A stretch of 64,000 nt of DNA, taken from NCBI GenBank assembly GCA_000158155.1, contig DS999405.1:1104365-1168364 (forward strand), written 5' to 3'. The position numbers and the translations under genes are program-made. The notes beneath the pieces are model-generated. The model was not told the origin of the DNA. It ran no database searches and worked only from the letters and a program-made list of their open reading frames with translations. The stretch comes from a gamma proteobacterium NOR5-3. Lineage in GTDB: Bacteria > Pseudomonadota > Gammaproteobacteria > Pseudomonadales > Halieaceae. Positions 55,085 through 64,000 of this stretch are shown one piece after another. How positions within the stretch are numbered: position 1 is the stretch's first letter; each line of letters starts with the position of its first letter.

Positions 55085-56278
55085 ATGGATACCAACCCCA
55101 TTCCCACTTTAAGCATGGATCCGTTTAGCGACGCGGTATTGAGCGATCCTTATGCCTTCCACGGCGAGTTAAGAGACGCGGGACCGGTCGTGTGGCTTGA
55201 ACACCTCAACGTTTATGGCATGGCCCGCTTTGATGAAGTGCGGTCATCGCTCCTGGACCACGAGACCTTTGTATCAAGCCGTGGCGTCGGCGTTGCTGAC
55301 TTTGCGAAGGAGGAACCCTGGAGACCGCCGTCACTACTACTGGAGGCAGACCCGCCTTTACACGACCGCACCCGCGGAATTATGAGTGCAATTCTGGCAC
55401 CCGCGAGACTCCGGCTGCAGGAGTCGCTATGGCGAGAACGCGCTGAGGAACTGATTGATAATTTAACCGAAAAAGACAGCTTTGATGCGGTAACCGAACT
55501 CTCCGAAGTGTATCCCATGCGTATATTCCCCGACGCTGTGGGCCTGATGGATGAAGGCCGCGAGCATTTACTCACCTATGCTTCTGCTGTTTTCAACGCC
55601 TTCGGTCCGCGCAACAAGATCTTCGAGGAAGGCAACGCATCATCAAAAGAGGCCTCTGCCTGGGTAGCTGAAGCTTGCAAACGGGAAAACCTCAAGCCCG
55701 GCGGATGGGGACAGGATGTGTTTGCAGCTGCAGACCGCGGAGAATGCACCTCGGATGAGGCGGAAAGACTCGTGCGTTCTATGCTGTCGGCAGGAGTAGA
55801 CACAACGGTAAATGGTATCGGCCACCTGGTACTTGCGCTTACCGAACACCCTGATGAATGGGAAAAATTGCGCGCAGAACCCCGCCTGATCAGACGCGCC
55901 GTTGACGAAAGCATTCGCTGGGACTCTACTGTGCAAACATTCTTTCGTACGGCGTCCCACGACACCGAAGTAGCCGGCCATCTGATCCCCAAAGACTCCA
56001 AAGTGCTACTGTTCCTAGCCGCTGCTAATCGAGACCCGCGAAAATGGGAAAATCCGGAGCGCTTTGATCTATCTCGCACAACCAGTGGTCACGTCGGTTT
56101 TGGAGCCGGCATCCATCAGTGCCTCGGCCAGGTAATCGCGCGGCTGGAAGCACAGATGATTATTGGCGCTCTTGCAAAGCGCTGCACCCGCATTACCCGG
56201 GTCGCCGAGCCCGTGCGCCGCCTAAACAACACATTACACGCACTTGCCTCGCTGCCAGTGCGCGTCGAACTCGCATAG
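55085..56278 (+). CDS. Cytochrome P450, CYP199A-like (4-methoxybenzoate demethylase type)
   Basis: The 397-residue soluble P450 has the haem motif VGFGAGIHQCLG with Cys346, the I-helix motif AGVDTT (236-241) and ExxR in DESIR (275-278). Family-specific stretches SSRGVG, PWRPPSLLLEADPP, REHLLTYASAVFNAFGP and VQTFFRTASHD match, from memory, CYP199A2/A4 of Rhodopseudomonas almost residue for residue. Those enzymes O-demethylate 4-methoxybenzoate to 4-hydroxybenzoate, and here PobA and the 4,5-cleavage operon would continue the route. No dedicated [2Fe-2S] ferredoxin or reductase follows. It heads the plus-strand operon. Confidence 0.88.
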   Translation: MDTNPIPTLSMDPFSDAVLSDPYAFHGELRDAGPVVWLEHLNVYGMARFDEVRSSLLDHETFVSSRGVGVADFAKEEPWRPPSLLLEADPPLHDRTRGIMSAILAPARLRLQESLWRERAEELIDNLTEKDSFDAVTELSEVYPMRIFPDAVGLMDEGREHLLTYASAVFNAFGPRNKIFEEGNASSKEASAWVAEACKRENLKPGGWGQDVFAAADRGECTSDEAERLVRSMLSAGVDTTVNGIGHLVLALTEHPDEWEKLRAEPRLIRRAVDESIRWDSTVQTFFRTASHDTEVAGHLIPKDSKVLLFLAAANRDPRKWENPERFDLSRTTSGHVGFGAGIHQCLGQVIARLEAQMIIGALAKRCTRITRVAEPVRRLNNTLHALASLPVRVELA

Positions 56279-56287
56279 GACACAGTC

Positions 56288-57070
56288 ATGCCACGTACTT
56301 TTATCGATCTGTCTATCTACCTTGAAAATGATGTCATCACCGACCCGCCTTTCATGCGCCCGAAGATCACCTATCAAAAACACGGCGAAACCATGGCCGA
56401 AGCCAATCACTTCTTCCCTGGTGTAAGCGCCGAAGAAATGGCCGGCGGTGAAGGCTTCGCCGCCGTAGAAACCATCACACTATCGACTCACAACGGCACG
56501 CATCTGGACGCACCATGGCATTTTCACCCCACCATGAATGGTGGAGAGCGCGCTATAACGATCGATGAAGTGCCTCTGGACTGGTGTTTCCGACCCGGCG
56601 TAAAACTGGATTTCCGTCACTTTGAAAACGGCTATGTTGCTACCGCGGCTGATGTTGAAGCAGAGCTGGAGCGCATCGGCTATACCTTACAGCCACTGGA
56701 CATCGTGCTAGTCAACACCGCAGCAGGGGCAGCGGTAGGCAATCCGGATTTTGTGAACATCGGCTGCGGCATGGGTTACGAAGCGACGATGTACCTACTG
56801 GATCGCGGTATTCGCGTGACCGGCACCGACGCCTGGTCCTGGGACGCACCCTTTAGCCATACCGCAGAGCGCGTTGCCGAGACCGGCGACACATCGTTGA
56901 TTTGGGAGGGCCACAAAGCAGGCCGGGACACGGGCTATTGCCATCTCGAGAAGCTGCACAACCTCGAAGCGCTGCCGGCCTACGGATACACCGTCTCGTG
57001 TTTCCCTCATAAGGTAAAAGGCGGCTCCGCCGGCTGGACCCGTGCCGTCGCCATTGTTGACGAAGCATAA
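56288..57070 (+). CDS. Cyclase-family (kynurenine formamidase-like) metal hydrolase
   Basis: The 260-residue protein belongs to the Cyclase family (PF04199). It has the metal-binding signature STHNGTHLDAPWHFHP (HxGTHxDxPxH), a C-terminal DIVLVNTAAGAA and GVRVTGTDAW-type region (RGIRVTGTDAWSWDAPF), and RDTGYCHLEKLHNLEALPAYG. Relatives include kynurenine formamidase and isatin hydrolase; many sit in aromatic catabolic operons and hydrolyse amides, lactones or cyclic products. It follows the P450 by 9 bases. Substrate unknown. Confidence 0.85.
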   Translation: MPRTFIDLSIYLENDVITDPPFMRPKITYQKHGETMAEANHFFPGVSAEEMAGGEGFAAVETITLSTHNGTHLDAPWHFHPTMNGGERAITIDEVPLDWCFRPGVKLDFRHFENGYVATAADVEAELERIGYTLQPLDIVLVNTAAGAAVGNPDFVNIGCGMGYEATMYLLDRGIRVTGTDAWSWDAPFSHTAERVAETGDTSLIWEGHKAGRDTGYCHLEKLHNLEALPAYGYTVSCFPHKVKGGSAGWTRAVAIVDEA

Positions 57071-57140
57071 GATCCAACATGCAGGCAGCTGCGCTTATCA
57101 TCGCTAAGGTCTCAAACCTTCGAAGCCAAGCCCAGTCTCA

Positions 57141-58061
57141 ATGAGAATAGTCATCACGGGGGCGGCAGGCTTTATTGGCAGAGCTCTGGTGAAGGCCTTG
57201 GCACGCGAGGGCCTGCACGAGATTGTCGCGGTGGATTACGCTCTATGCCCTGAATCAGAGGCGACTGAAGAGTTTGTAGGTGACCTGTGCTCACCCGAGT
57301 TTGTCGCCGAAGTGTTTGAACAACCCTGCGATGCCCTCCTGCACCTTGCCACGCTCCCGGGCGGCGCCGCAGAGCAAAACAGATCTCTGGCACAGCGGAT
57401 CAATGTGGATGCCAGCCTGTCGCTGCTTGATGCAGCGCGGGGTAGCGCCAAGTGTCCGCGCGTAATCTTCGCCAGCAGCATCGCAGCTTACGGTAATCTT
57501 TCAAAAGGTCCGATCACTGACGACACCCCACTTAGGCCTCAAATGATTTATGGCGGGCAAAAGGCTATGCTAGAAACCTGGGTCGAAACGCTGACGCGAA
57601 GGGGCGACGTTAACGGCGTCTCGCTGCGCCTGCCCGGCATTGTCGCGCGTCCACGAGAACCTTCAGGTATGAAGTCAGCATTCCTGAGCGATTTATTTCA
57701 CGCCGCTAAAGCCGGCGAGCACTTCACGTCTCCCGTATCGCCCACGGCAACCATGTGGCTCATGTCCCGGCCCTGTGCAGTACAGAATCTTCTGCATGCA
57801 CTCTTGCTAGACACATCCAAGCTCCCCACATCCAAAGCACTGACGCTTCCTAATGTTCGGGTCAGTATGGAGGACCTTGTAGCCATCGTTTCCCATCAGG
57901 CGGGCTGCACAGAAAACTTCGTTGACTACGCGCCGGATGAAACACTCGAAGCTGCGTTCGGGCGACAAGCTGAACACAACTTACACCGTGCCTCCGCGCT
58001 CGGTTTTGGCGATGACCGCAGCGCAGTACAGCTGGTTGCAAACGCCTTTTCATGTATTTAA
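57141..58061 (+). CDS. NAD-dependent epimerase/dehydratase family protein (extended SDR)
   Basis: The 306-residue protein has the SDR fingerprint MRIVITGAAGFIGRALVKAL, the Ser/Tyr/Lys catalytic region (IFASSIAAYGN and MIYGGQKAMLE) and NAD-adjacent DLCSPEF. It resembles DenD/D-erythronate dehydrogenase-like extended SDRs, often found in degradation clusters where they act as alcohol dehydrogenases. It lies between the cyclase-family and fumarylacetoacetase-family genes in the same operon. Reaction unknown. Confidence 0.85.
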   Translation: MRIVITGAAGFIGRALVKALAREGLHEIVAVDYALCPESEATEEFVGDLCSPEFVAEVFEQPCDALLHLATLPGGAAEQNRSLAQRINVDASLSLLDAARGSAKCPRVIFASSIAAYGNLSKGPITDDTPLRPQMIYGGQKAMLETWVETLTRRGDVNGVSLRLPGIVARPREPSGMKSAFLSDLFHAAKAGEHFTSPVSPTATMWLMSRPCAVQNLLHALLLDTSKLPTSKALTLPNVRVSMEDLVAIVSHQAGCTENFVDYAPDETLEAAFGRQAEHNLHRASALGFGDDRSAVQLVANAFSCI

Positions 58062-58077
58062 AACAGAGGATTATCTT

Positions 58078-59043
58078 ATGAAACTTGCCAGCATTGCCGA
58101 CAGCACAAGAGACGGCGCCCTTGTTGTAATTTCCCGAGATGGAGAACGCTACCTCCAAGCGCCAGTACACACACTGCAGACAGCCCTGGAAAACTGGGCG
58201 GACACCGCTCCGCAACTCCTGACATTGGCCACCAAGCTTGAGCAAGGCGGCGGTTCAGCTGTTAGCGACATTCGTTATCTCGCCCCCCTGCCCCGTGCTT
58301 GGCAATGGCTGGATGGCTCCGCGTTCAAGAGTCATGGCGACCTGATGGAAAAAGTCTTCGGCATCGACCCTGTCCCCCTCGATAAACCGCTTATGTACCA
58401 GGGAATGTCGCATCGCTTTCTCTCGGCGACGGAAGACGTCGAGTTTATGCGCCAGGAGGATGACATCGATTTTGAAGGCGAGTTCGGCATCATTACTGAC
58501 GATGTACCTATGGGCACTGGCTCCGAAGAGGCGATGGAGCACATCAAGCTCATTGTGCAGATCAATGACTGGTCGCTACGACGCATTGCACCTGCGGAAA
58601 TGAAAACCGGCTTTGGCTGGATTCAAGCGAAGCCCGCATGCTCCATGGCTAGCTTTGCAGTGACCCCTGATGAGCTAGGAGAAGCCTGGCGGGACGGACG
58701 TATTCACCTGCCACTGACCGTGGACTGGAATGGAGAGCGCTTCGGCGCGGCACACGCTGGCATCATGGATGTAGGGTTTCATGAACTGATCGCTCACGCA
58801 GCGGCCACTCGCGACCTCTGCGCCGGAACCGTAATTGGTTCTGGCACTGTATCTAACGACAATTTCCGAGAGATCGGATCTTCCTGCATCGCCGAACGCC
58901 GTGGTATAGAAATTGTCGACGAGGGCGCGCCGAAAACTCACTTCATGAAATTTGGTGATCGTGTGCGAATGGAAGGCCGCGGCGCCGACGGCTCTTTGTT
59001 GTTTGGCGCGATCGATCAACGCGTCGTTCAAAAGGCAGTGTAA
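58078..59043 (+). CDS. Fumarylacetoacetate hydrolase (FAH) family protein
   Basis: I chose the ATG at 58078, 7 bases after AGAGGA; a longer frame would overlap the upstream gene. The roughly 321-residue protein has the FAH metal site: an ExE pattern in DIDFEGEFGIITDDVP, Asp in INDWSLRR, and the C-terminal GTVIGSGTVSND and RVRMEGRG. FAH-fold enzymes hydrolyse, decarboxylate or hydrate acylpyruvates and ring-cleavage products. It may process the product of the extradiol dioxygenase/C-C hydrolase pair or of a GST isomerase. Exact step not assigned. Confidence 0.87.
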   Translation: MKLASIADSTRDGALVVISRDGERYLQAPVHTLQTALENWADTAPQLLTLATKLEQGGGSAVSDIRYLAPLPRAWQWLDGSAFKSHGDLMEKVFGIDPVPLDKPLMYQGMSHRFLSATEDVEFMRQEDDIDFEGEFGIITDDVPMGTGSEEAMEHIKLIVQINDWSLRRIAPAEMKTGFGWIQAKPACSMASFAVTPDELGEAWRDGRIHLPLTVDWNGERFGAAHAGIMDVGFHELIAHAAATRDLCAGTVIGSGTVSNDNFREIGSSCIAERRGIEIVDEGAPKTHFMKFGDRVRMEGRGADGSLLFGAIDQRVVQKAV

Positions 59044-59045
59044 TA

Positions 59046-59528
59046 GTGAGTAGTGCCGTGAGACGCATTGTTACCGGACACAATGACGCCGGCCAAGCGG
59101 TGATCCGTTCGGATGACACTGTCGTGCCAGAACTTATCTCCTCCGGCGATGCGGCCTTTGCCTTGCTGTGGAGCACCGACAGCCTGCCTGCGGACAATAA
59201 CGATGAAACGGATGGTCGGGATCGTGAGGTAGGGCTGACGATCAATAAGGGCTCCGTCATACGAATCGTAGACATGCTCCCGGGCGGTGAGTCACCCATG
59301 CACCGCACTAACAGCATCGATTACGGCATCGTTCTGTCTGGCCAAGTTGAACTGGAACTTGATAACGGGACCAAGACGCTGCTGAGCCCCGGCGAAATCT
59401 GCATCCAGCGTGGAACGATACATCTTTGGCGCACCGTCGGCGACGAGCCCTGTCGGATCGTTTTTGTACTCACCCAGGCCACCCCCTACTACCACAACGG
59501 TAGCGCCCTGCAGGAGCTTCAACCATGA
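59046..59528 (+). CDS. Cupin-domain protein
   Basis: The 160-residue single-cupin protein starts at GTG, directly after the FAH-family gene. It has the cupin pair: HRTNSIDYGIVLSGQVELELD with a metal-ligand-like His, and LSPGEICIQRGTIHLWRTVGDEPCRIVFVL with His of TIHLW. It is too short for gentisate dioxygenase (a double cupin of about 345 residues). It may be a small isomerase or dioxygenase, or a binding protein for a pathway intermediate. Its stop overlaps the GST gene start by 4 bases (ATGA). Confidence 0.8.
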   Translation: MSSAVRRIVTGHNDAGQAVIRSDDTVVPELISSGDAAFALLWSTDSLPADNNDETDGRDREVGLTINKGSVIRIVDMLPGGESPMHRTNSIDYGIVLSGQVELELDNGTKTLLSPGEICIQRGTIHLWRTVGDEPCRIVFVLTQATPYYHNGSALQELQP

Positions 59529-60211
59529 ACAATATTGCTCTGTACGCTGCCCCGGGCACCTGTGCGCGAGTGTCTTGCATAGCACTGGAGGAAATCGGCC
59601 TACCTTTTGAATATCGCCCGGTGATATTTATGAGAGGCGAGCACAAGTCGCCGGACTATAAAAAACTCAACCCCAAAGGCAAAGTCCCGTGTCTGGTAAT
59701 TGACGATGAAGCACTAAGCGAGAACGTAGCCATACTGACCCACCTCAACCAGCTGTTTCCCAAAGCCCACTTACTCCCGGTCGCCAAGGGCAGTTTAGAG
59801 AGTGCACGTCAGCTCGCTGACCTGTGCTTTTGCGCATCAACGCTGCACCCCATTGTTACGCGCATACGCATGCCGCATTTTTTCGCAACACCAGAGGCCG
59901 CGCGCAGTATCTTTAATGCTGGATGCCAGGCAATGCGTGAATATTTTCAACTTATCGAGGAACGGCTTGCCGCCGGAATGTGGTGGTACGGCGAAAGCTG
60001 GAGCGTGCTGGACGCTTACCTGTATTGGATTTTCTGGCGGGTAGACGGCGCCGGCTTTCCGACACAAGACTACCCCCACTTTTGCGAGCATGCCAAACGC
60101 ATGGAGCAGCGCCCCAGCGTACAACGGGCCATCGCACGAGAGGAGGCTCTGCAGGCAGAACTTGAAGCGAAGGGCTTGGCGTTTAAACCGCCGCCACTGC
60201 CGAGCGACTGA
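59525..60211 (+). CDS. Glutathione S-transferase family protein (second)
   Basis: The 228-residue protein has a beta/zeta-like GST N-terminal domain (LYAAPGTCARVSCIALEEIGLPFEYRPV, KLNPKGKVPCLVIDDEALSENVAILTHLN) and a C-terminal helical domain with WWYGESWSVLDAYLYWIFWR. The Cys of GTCARVS is at the usual catalytic position of beta-class GSTs. It is coupled to the cupin gene and is the last enzyme gene of the P450 operon. A role as a cis-trans isomerase or beta-etherase is possible. It is distinct in sequence from the first GST. Confidence 0.87.
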   Translation: MNNIALYAAPGTCARVSCIALEEIGLPFEYRPVIFMRGEHKSPDYKKLNPKGKVPCLVIDDEALSENVAILTHLNQLFPKAHLLPVAKGSLESARQLADLCFCASTLHPIVTRIRMPHFFATPEAARSIFNAGCQAMREYFQLIEERLAAGMWWYGESWSVLDAYLYWIFWRVDGAGFPTQDYPHFCEHAKRMEQRPSVQRAIAREEALQAELEAKGLAFKPPPLPSD

Positions 60212-60339
60212 TGTCGCATCTATACGCATTATCGATACACCATAATAAAAACAATAAATTTTACCGATAAGGCTGAGGCATTTATGGTGGCGGCAGTAAT
60301 TAATAAAAAGCGTTATCTATAAATATAAGGAGTTTCTCC

Positions 60340-62832
60340 ATGGTCAAGGTAGCAATAACTGCATCCAGCGTGACTGTCCTCTCATTGGCCCTCGGCTTGC
60401 CGAATGCCTATTCTCAGCAAAGCAATGAACCAGAAGTAAGTAGTCAAGCCGGCATTGAGGAAGTGCTTGTCACCGCGCAGCGTCGTGAGCAATCACTGCA
60501 AGATGCGGCGGTACCCGTGCAAACCTTCGATCAGGATCAGCTGACTCAAGCAGGCATGGAGTCTGCCCAGGACCTGGGTCTACTCTCCCCCGCTTTGGGT
60601 GTTAGTGCGGGAGGTGGTCCATTGACCAGCTTTTTCGTGCGGGGCGTCGGCGCTCTGACCGTTAACCCGCTGACCGATGCAGCGGTGGCACAAAACGTTG
60701 ATGGAATCTACTTAGGACGCTCCAGTGGTGCTGCAGGTCAGGCCATGTACGATCTGGCAAGGGTCGAATTACTGAAGGGCCCTCAGGGAACACTCTATGG
60801 TCGCAACGCGACGGGCGGTGTAGTCAACTATATCCCGAACAAGCCTGTGCTCGGTGAAAATTCCGGTTACCTACAAGGTGAGGTTGGTAACTACTCGAAG
60901 ATAGGTTTGCAGGGTGCTGCTAACGTGGCAGTGTCCGATACCGTCGCTATTCGAGTGTCGGGAAACAGCCTGGACCGTGATGGCTTTTCTGATGATGGCA
61001 CGAACGACCAGGATTCCTACAGCTTGCGCGCTCAGCTTTTGTTCGAGCCAAACGATAAGCTTTCTGTTCGAGTTGCAGCAGACTACTCTGAAGTCAGCAG
61101 CACTGGCCCCGGCGGCGATTTGATCGGAACTTACGCGAACCCTACGGGAGCGCCAAACGGGCCGTCGATTACCGACTTCACGCCATCAGGAATACCCATT
61201 AGTACAGGGCCTACCGACCCACGCGCCAACGAGCTTCGAACCAGCGTACTCCACACGCCTTCGTTTGCGCCCTTTCAGCCGATTGACCCGAATGATCTTT
61301 ATCAGGATATCAGCTGGACCGGCTTTATGGCTGAAATCAACTATCAGACAGATGTTGGTACGCTGACATTTCTGCCGTCTTATCGCGAATCAGAGCAGGA
61401 CTATCAATTCTCTGGGCCGGGATTTGCACCAGCGAAGACCCAAGAAGAAAACAACCAGACTTCCTTTGAATTACGCTTTGCCACAGACCTGGACGGCCCG
61501 CTTAACGGCATACTTGGCGCTTTTTACATAGACGAGGAAATCAGCACCAGTACAGTCTTTGCACAAAACTTCGCATCGCCCATACAAAATTACGACAATG
61601 GCGGCGATAGCTGGGCGATCTTTGGCCAAGGCACCTTCGAACTCACGGAGACCTTTCGTTTAAATGCGGGTGTTCGCTACACCGAAGACAGCAAGTTTGC
61701 CGATGGAATCAGCGATACCTTTGTTACCTTCTGCGGCGGCGCTCCATTCTCCGGCAACTTCCTAACGCCGCCCGCAAGCTTTGGCAATGGCTGCGCATCT
61801 GGCGCCATGCCTGCGCACCCGGTGACCAGTGATCGGGACGAGTTCATTCAATACTTCGTTGATAACGGTTTGATCGCGCCAGATTCTGAGGCTGATATCC
61901 CAGGAAGAGGACGCCCGCCTTTCTACGATCTGACGATACCCGGTGGAATTTCTCCTGTTCTTGGGACCATCGTTAATGTCGGTGATGGTGAACTCACATC
62001 TGAACTGGATTACAGCGAGACGACTTATAGACTCGGCGTGGAATGGGACTGGGCCGACGATAACCTCCTGTACGCAACTTTTGAGACCGGATATCGCGCC
62101 GGTGGCGTCGACCTCAGCACTGTGTCTCCCACCTACGATCCAGAGTATATCGACGCGTTTACCATTGGGTCTAAAAACCGCTTCTTTGACAACACTTTGC
62201 AGCTTAACGCGGAGCTGTTTCTCTGGGAGTATGACGGTCAGCAGGTCACCTACTTCACCACCCTGGACAGCGCTTCAGCTTTCCCTATTGCGAATGCCGA
62301 TGCAACCATCCAAGGTTTAGATCTAGACATGATTTGGGCCGCAACAAGCAACACCACCATTGGCCTCAGCATGCAGTTCTTGGACGCCACCTATGACGAA
62401 CTGACCCTGGTGTCAGATCCCGGCAGGGGGCGGTTTGGCTGCGCCTCTGACGGCGTAACGAACGGCATTGAAACCTACAGCTGTGCAGGGAACGAAATGC
62501 TGTACTCCCCCGAGTTCGGCGCCGACCTAAATCTTAACCACATCGTTAATATGGGCAATTACGATCTATCTCTAACTGCCGTCGTTTCGCATCGCTCAGA
62601 ACAGCAAACCAACTTCCTGTTCCTGGATGAAACCGAGTCGGACGCGTACACCATGCTCAACTTCGATGCGACATTGTTCGCAGACAATGCAGGCTGGTCT
62701 GTGTCGGCCTTCGTTAGAAACGCCACGGACGAGCGATTCAGCGTGAACTCGAACGTATCCAACCGTGGACTTAATTACACTATCTATTCTCCACCGCGAA
62801 CCTATGGACTGCGCTTAACCGCCAACTTCTAG
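60340..62832 (+). CDS. TonB-dependent receptor
   Basis: The 830-residue outer-membrane receptor has a signal peptide (through NAYSQQS), a TonB-box-like IEEVLVTAQRREQSLQDAAV, a plug domain with the typical VELLKGPQGTLYGRNATGGVVN, and a barrel ending YGLRLTANF. AAGGAG lies before the ATG. This FecA/sucrose-receptor-like type (no carboxypeptidase domain) is common in clusters that import aromatic or plant-derived molecules. It lies 128 bases downstream of the GST gene and is followed by a good terminator. Substrate unknown; likely the substrate of this island. Confidence 0.93.
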   Translation: MVKVAITASSVTVLSLALGLPNAYSQQSNEPEVSSQAGIEEVLVTAQRREQSLQDAAVPVQTFDQDQLTQAGMESAQDLGLLSPALGVSAGGGPLTSFFVRGVGALTVNPLTDAAVAQNVDGIYLGRSSGAAGQAMYDLARVELLKGPQGTLYGRNATGGVVNYIPNKPVLGENSGYLQGEVGNYSKIGLQGAANVAVSDTVAIRVSGNSLDRDGFSDDGTNDQDSYSLRAQLLFEPNDKLSVRVAADYSEVSSTGPGGDLIGTYANPTGAPNGPSITDFTPSGIPISTGPTDPRANELRTSVLHTPSFAPFQPIDPNDLYQDISWTGFMAEINYQTDVGTLTFLPSYRESEQDYQFSGPGFAPAKTQEENNQTSFELRFATDLDGPLNGILGAFYIDEEISTSTVFAQNFASPIQNYDNGGDSWAIFGQGTFELTETFRLNAGVRYTEDSKFADGISDTFVTFCGGAPFSGNFLTPPASFGNGCASGAMPAHPVTSDRDEFIQYFVDNGLIAPDSEADIPGRGRPPFYDLTIPGGISPVLGTIVNVGDGELTSELDYSETTYRLGVEWDWADDNLLYATFETGYRAGGVDLSTVSPTYDPEYIDAFTIGSKNRFFDNTLQLNAELFLWEYDGQQVTYFTTLDSASAFPIANADATIQGLDLDMIWAATSNTTIGLSMQFLDATYDELTLVSDPGRGRFGCASDGVTNGIETYSCAGNEMLYSPEFGADLNLNHIVNMGNYDLSLTAVVSHRSEQQTNFLFLDETESDAYTMLNFDATLFADNAGWSVSAFVRNATDERFSVNSNVSNRGLNYTIYSPPRTYGLRLTANF

Positions 62833-62858
62833 TCATCTAAACAAGTAAGGGGCACCAG

Positions 62859-64000
<1,142 letters not shown>

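Noticed and set aside
59046-59528. Cupin gene as gentisate 1,2-dioxygenase, giving a gentisate pathway with the GST and FAH genes
   Set aside because: Gentisate dioxygenases are double-cupin proteins of about 345 residues. This one has 160 and a single cupin.

Overview
The window looks like the chromosome of a free-living, probably marine, aerobic gammaproteobacterium, most likely near the Halieaceae (OM60/NOR5) and related families. I infer this from two large TonB-dependent receptors, the sulfatase remnant, the Lrp-controlled HPPD, the DbpA/YaeQ/YrbL housekeeping set and the overall protein flavour. I could not run a search. Genes are dense on both strands, no stretch over 300 bases lacks a gene, and I saw no rRNA, tRNA, CRISPR array, transposase or integrase.

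Region 1 (1-13 kb) is mixed. It has a small secreted-peptide / outer-membrane-barrel locus at the left edge, a lipoprotein with a GspG-like C-terminal domain, an SLC13-type permease, and a small envelope-polysaccharide group (sulfotransferase, O-antigen-ligase-like protein, YrbL-like kinase). A class-I-like HMG-CoA reductase, a hydroxyacid dehydrogenase and a tandem universal stress protein follow.

Region 2 (13-34 kb) is core metabolism. It holds an NhaR-like regulator, HPPD with a divergent Lrp/AsnC regulator, DbpA, an Oar-like TonB receptor, an acetolactate synthase large subunit and two divergent serine hydrolases. FolD and PurU follow, then the agmatine-to-putrescine pair AguB/AguA, YaeQ, a di-heme peroxidase, and two small membrane/rhodanese proteins.

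Region 3 (34-48 kb) is a complete protocatechuate 4,5-cleavage (Lig-type) catabolic island. On the minus strand it runs ligK - ligU - unassigned dehydrogenase - ligJ - ligI - ligA - ligB - ligC - aldo/keto reductase - aromatic-acid MFS carrier - VanA-like demethylase. A divergent LysR-type regulator with two helix-turn-helix domains sits upstream, next to pobA and its divergent AraC-type regulator. Vanillate and 4-hydroxybenzoate would both drain to protocatechuate and then to pyruvate plus oxaloacetate.

Region 4 (48-64 kb) is a second aromatic-type catabolic island with no pathway I can name. A MarR regulator sits behind a clear promoter with two palindromic operators, coupled to a siderophore-interacting-type flavoreductase. 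A minus-strand operon follows: alpha/beta C-C hydrolase-like enzyme, extradiol dioxygenase, Rieske ferredoxin, FAD monooxygenase and GST. A NodD/NahR-like LysR gene is divergent to it. A plus-strand operon then carries a CYP199A-like P450, cyclase-family hydrolase, SDR epimerase, fumarylacetoacetase-family protein, cupin and GST, and ends with a TonB receptor and terminator. The window closes in an arylsulfatase gene that has lost an internal segment and changed frame.
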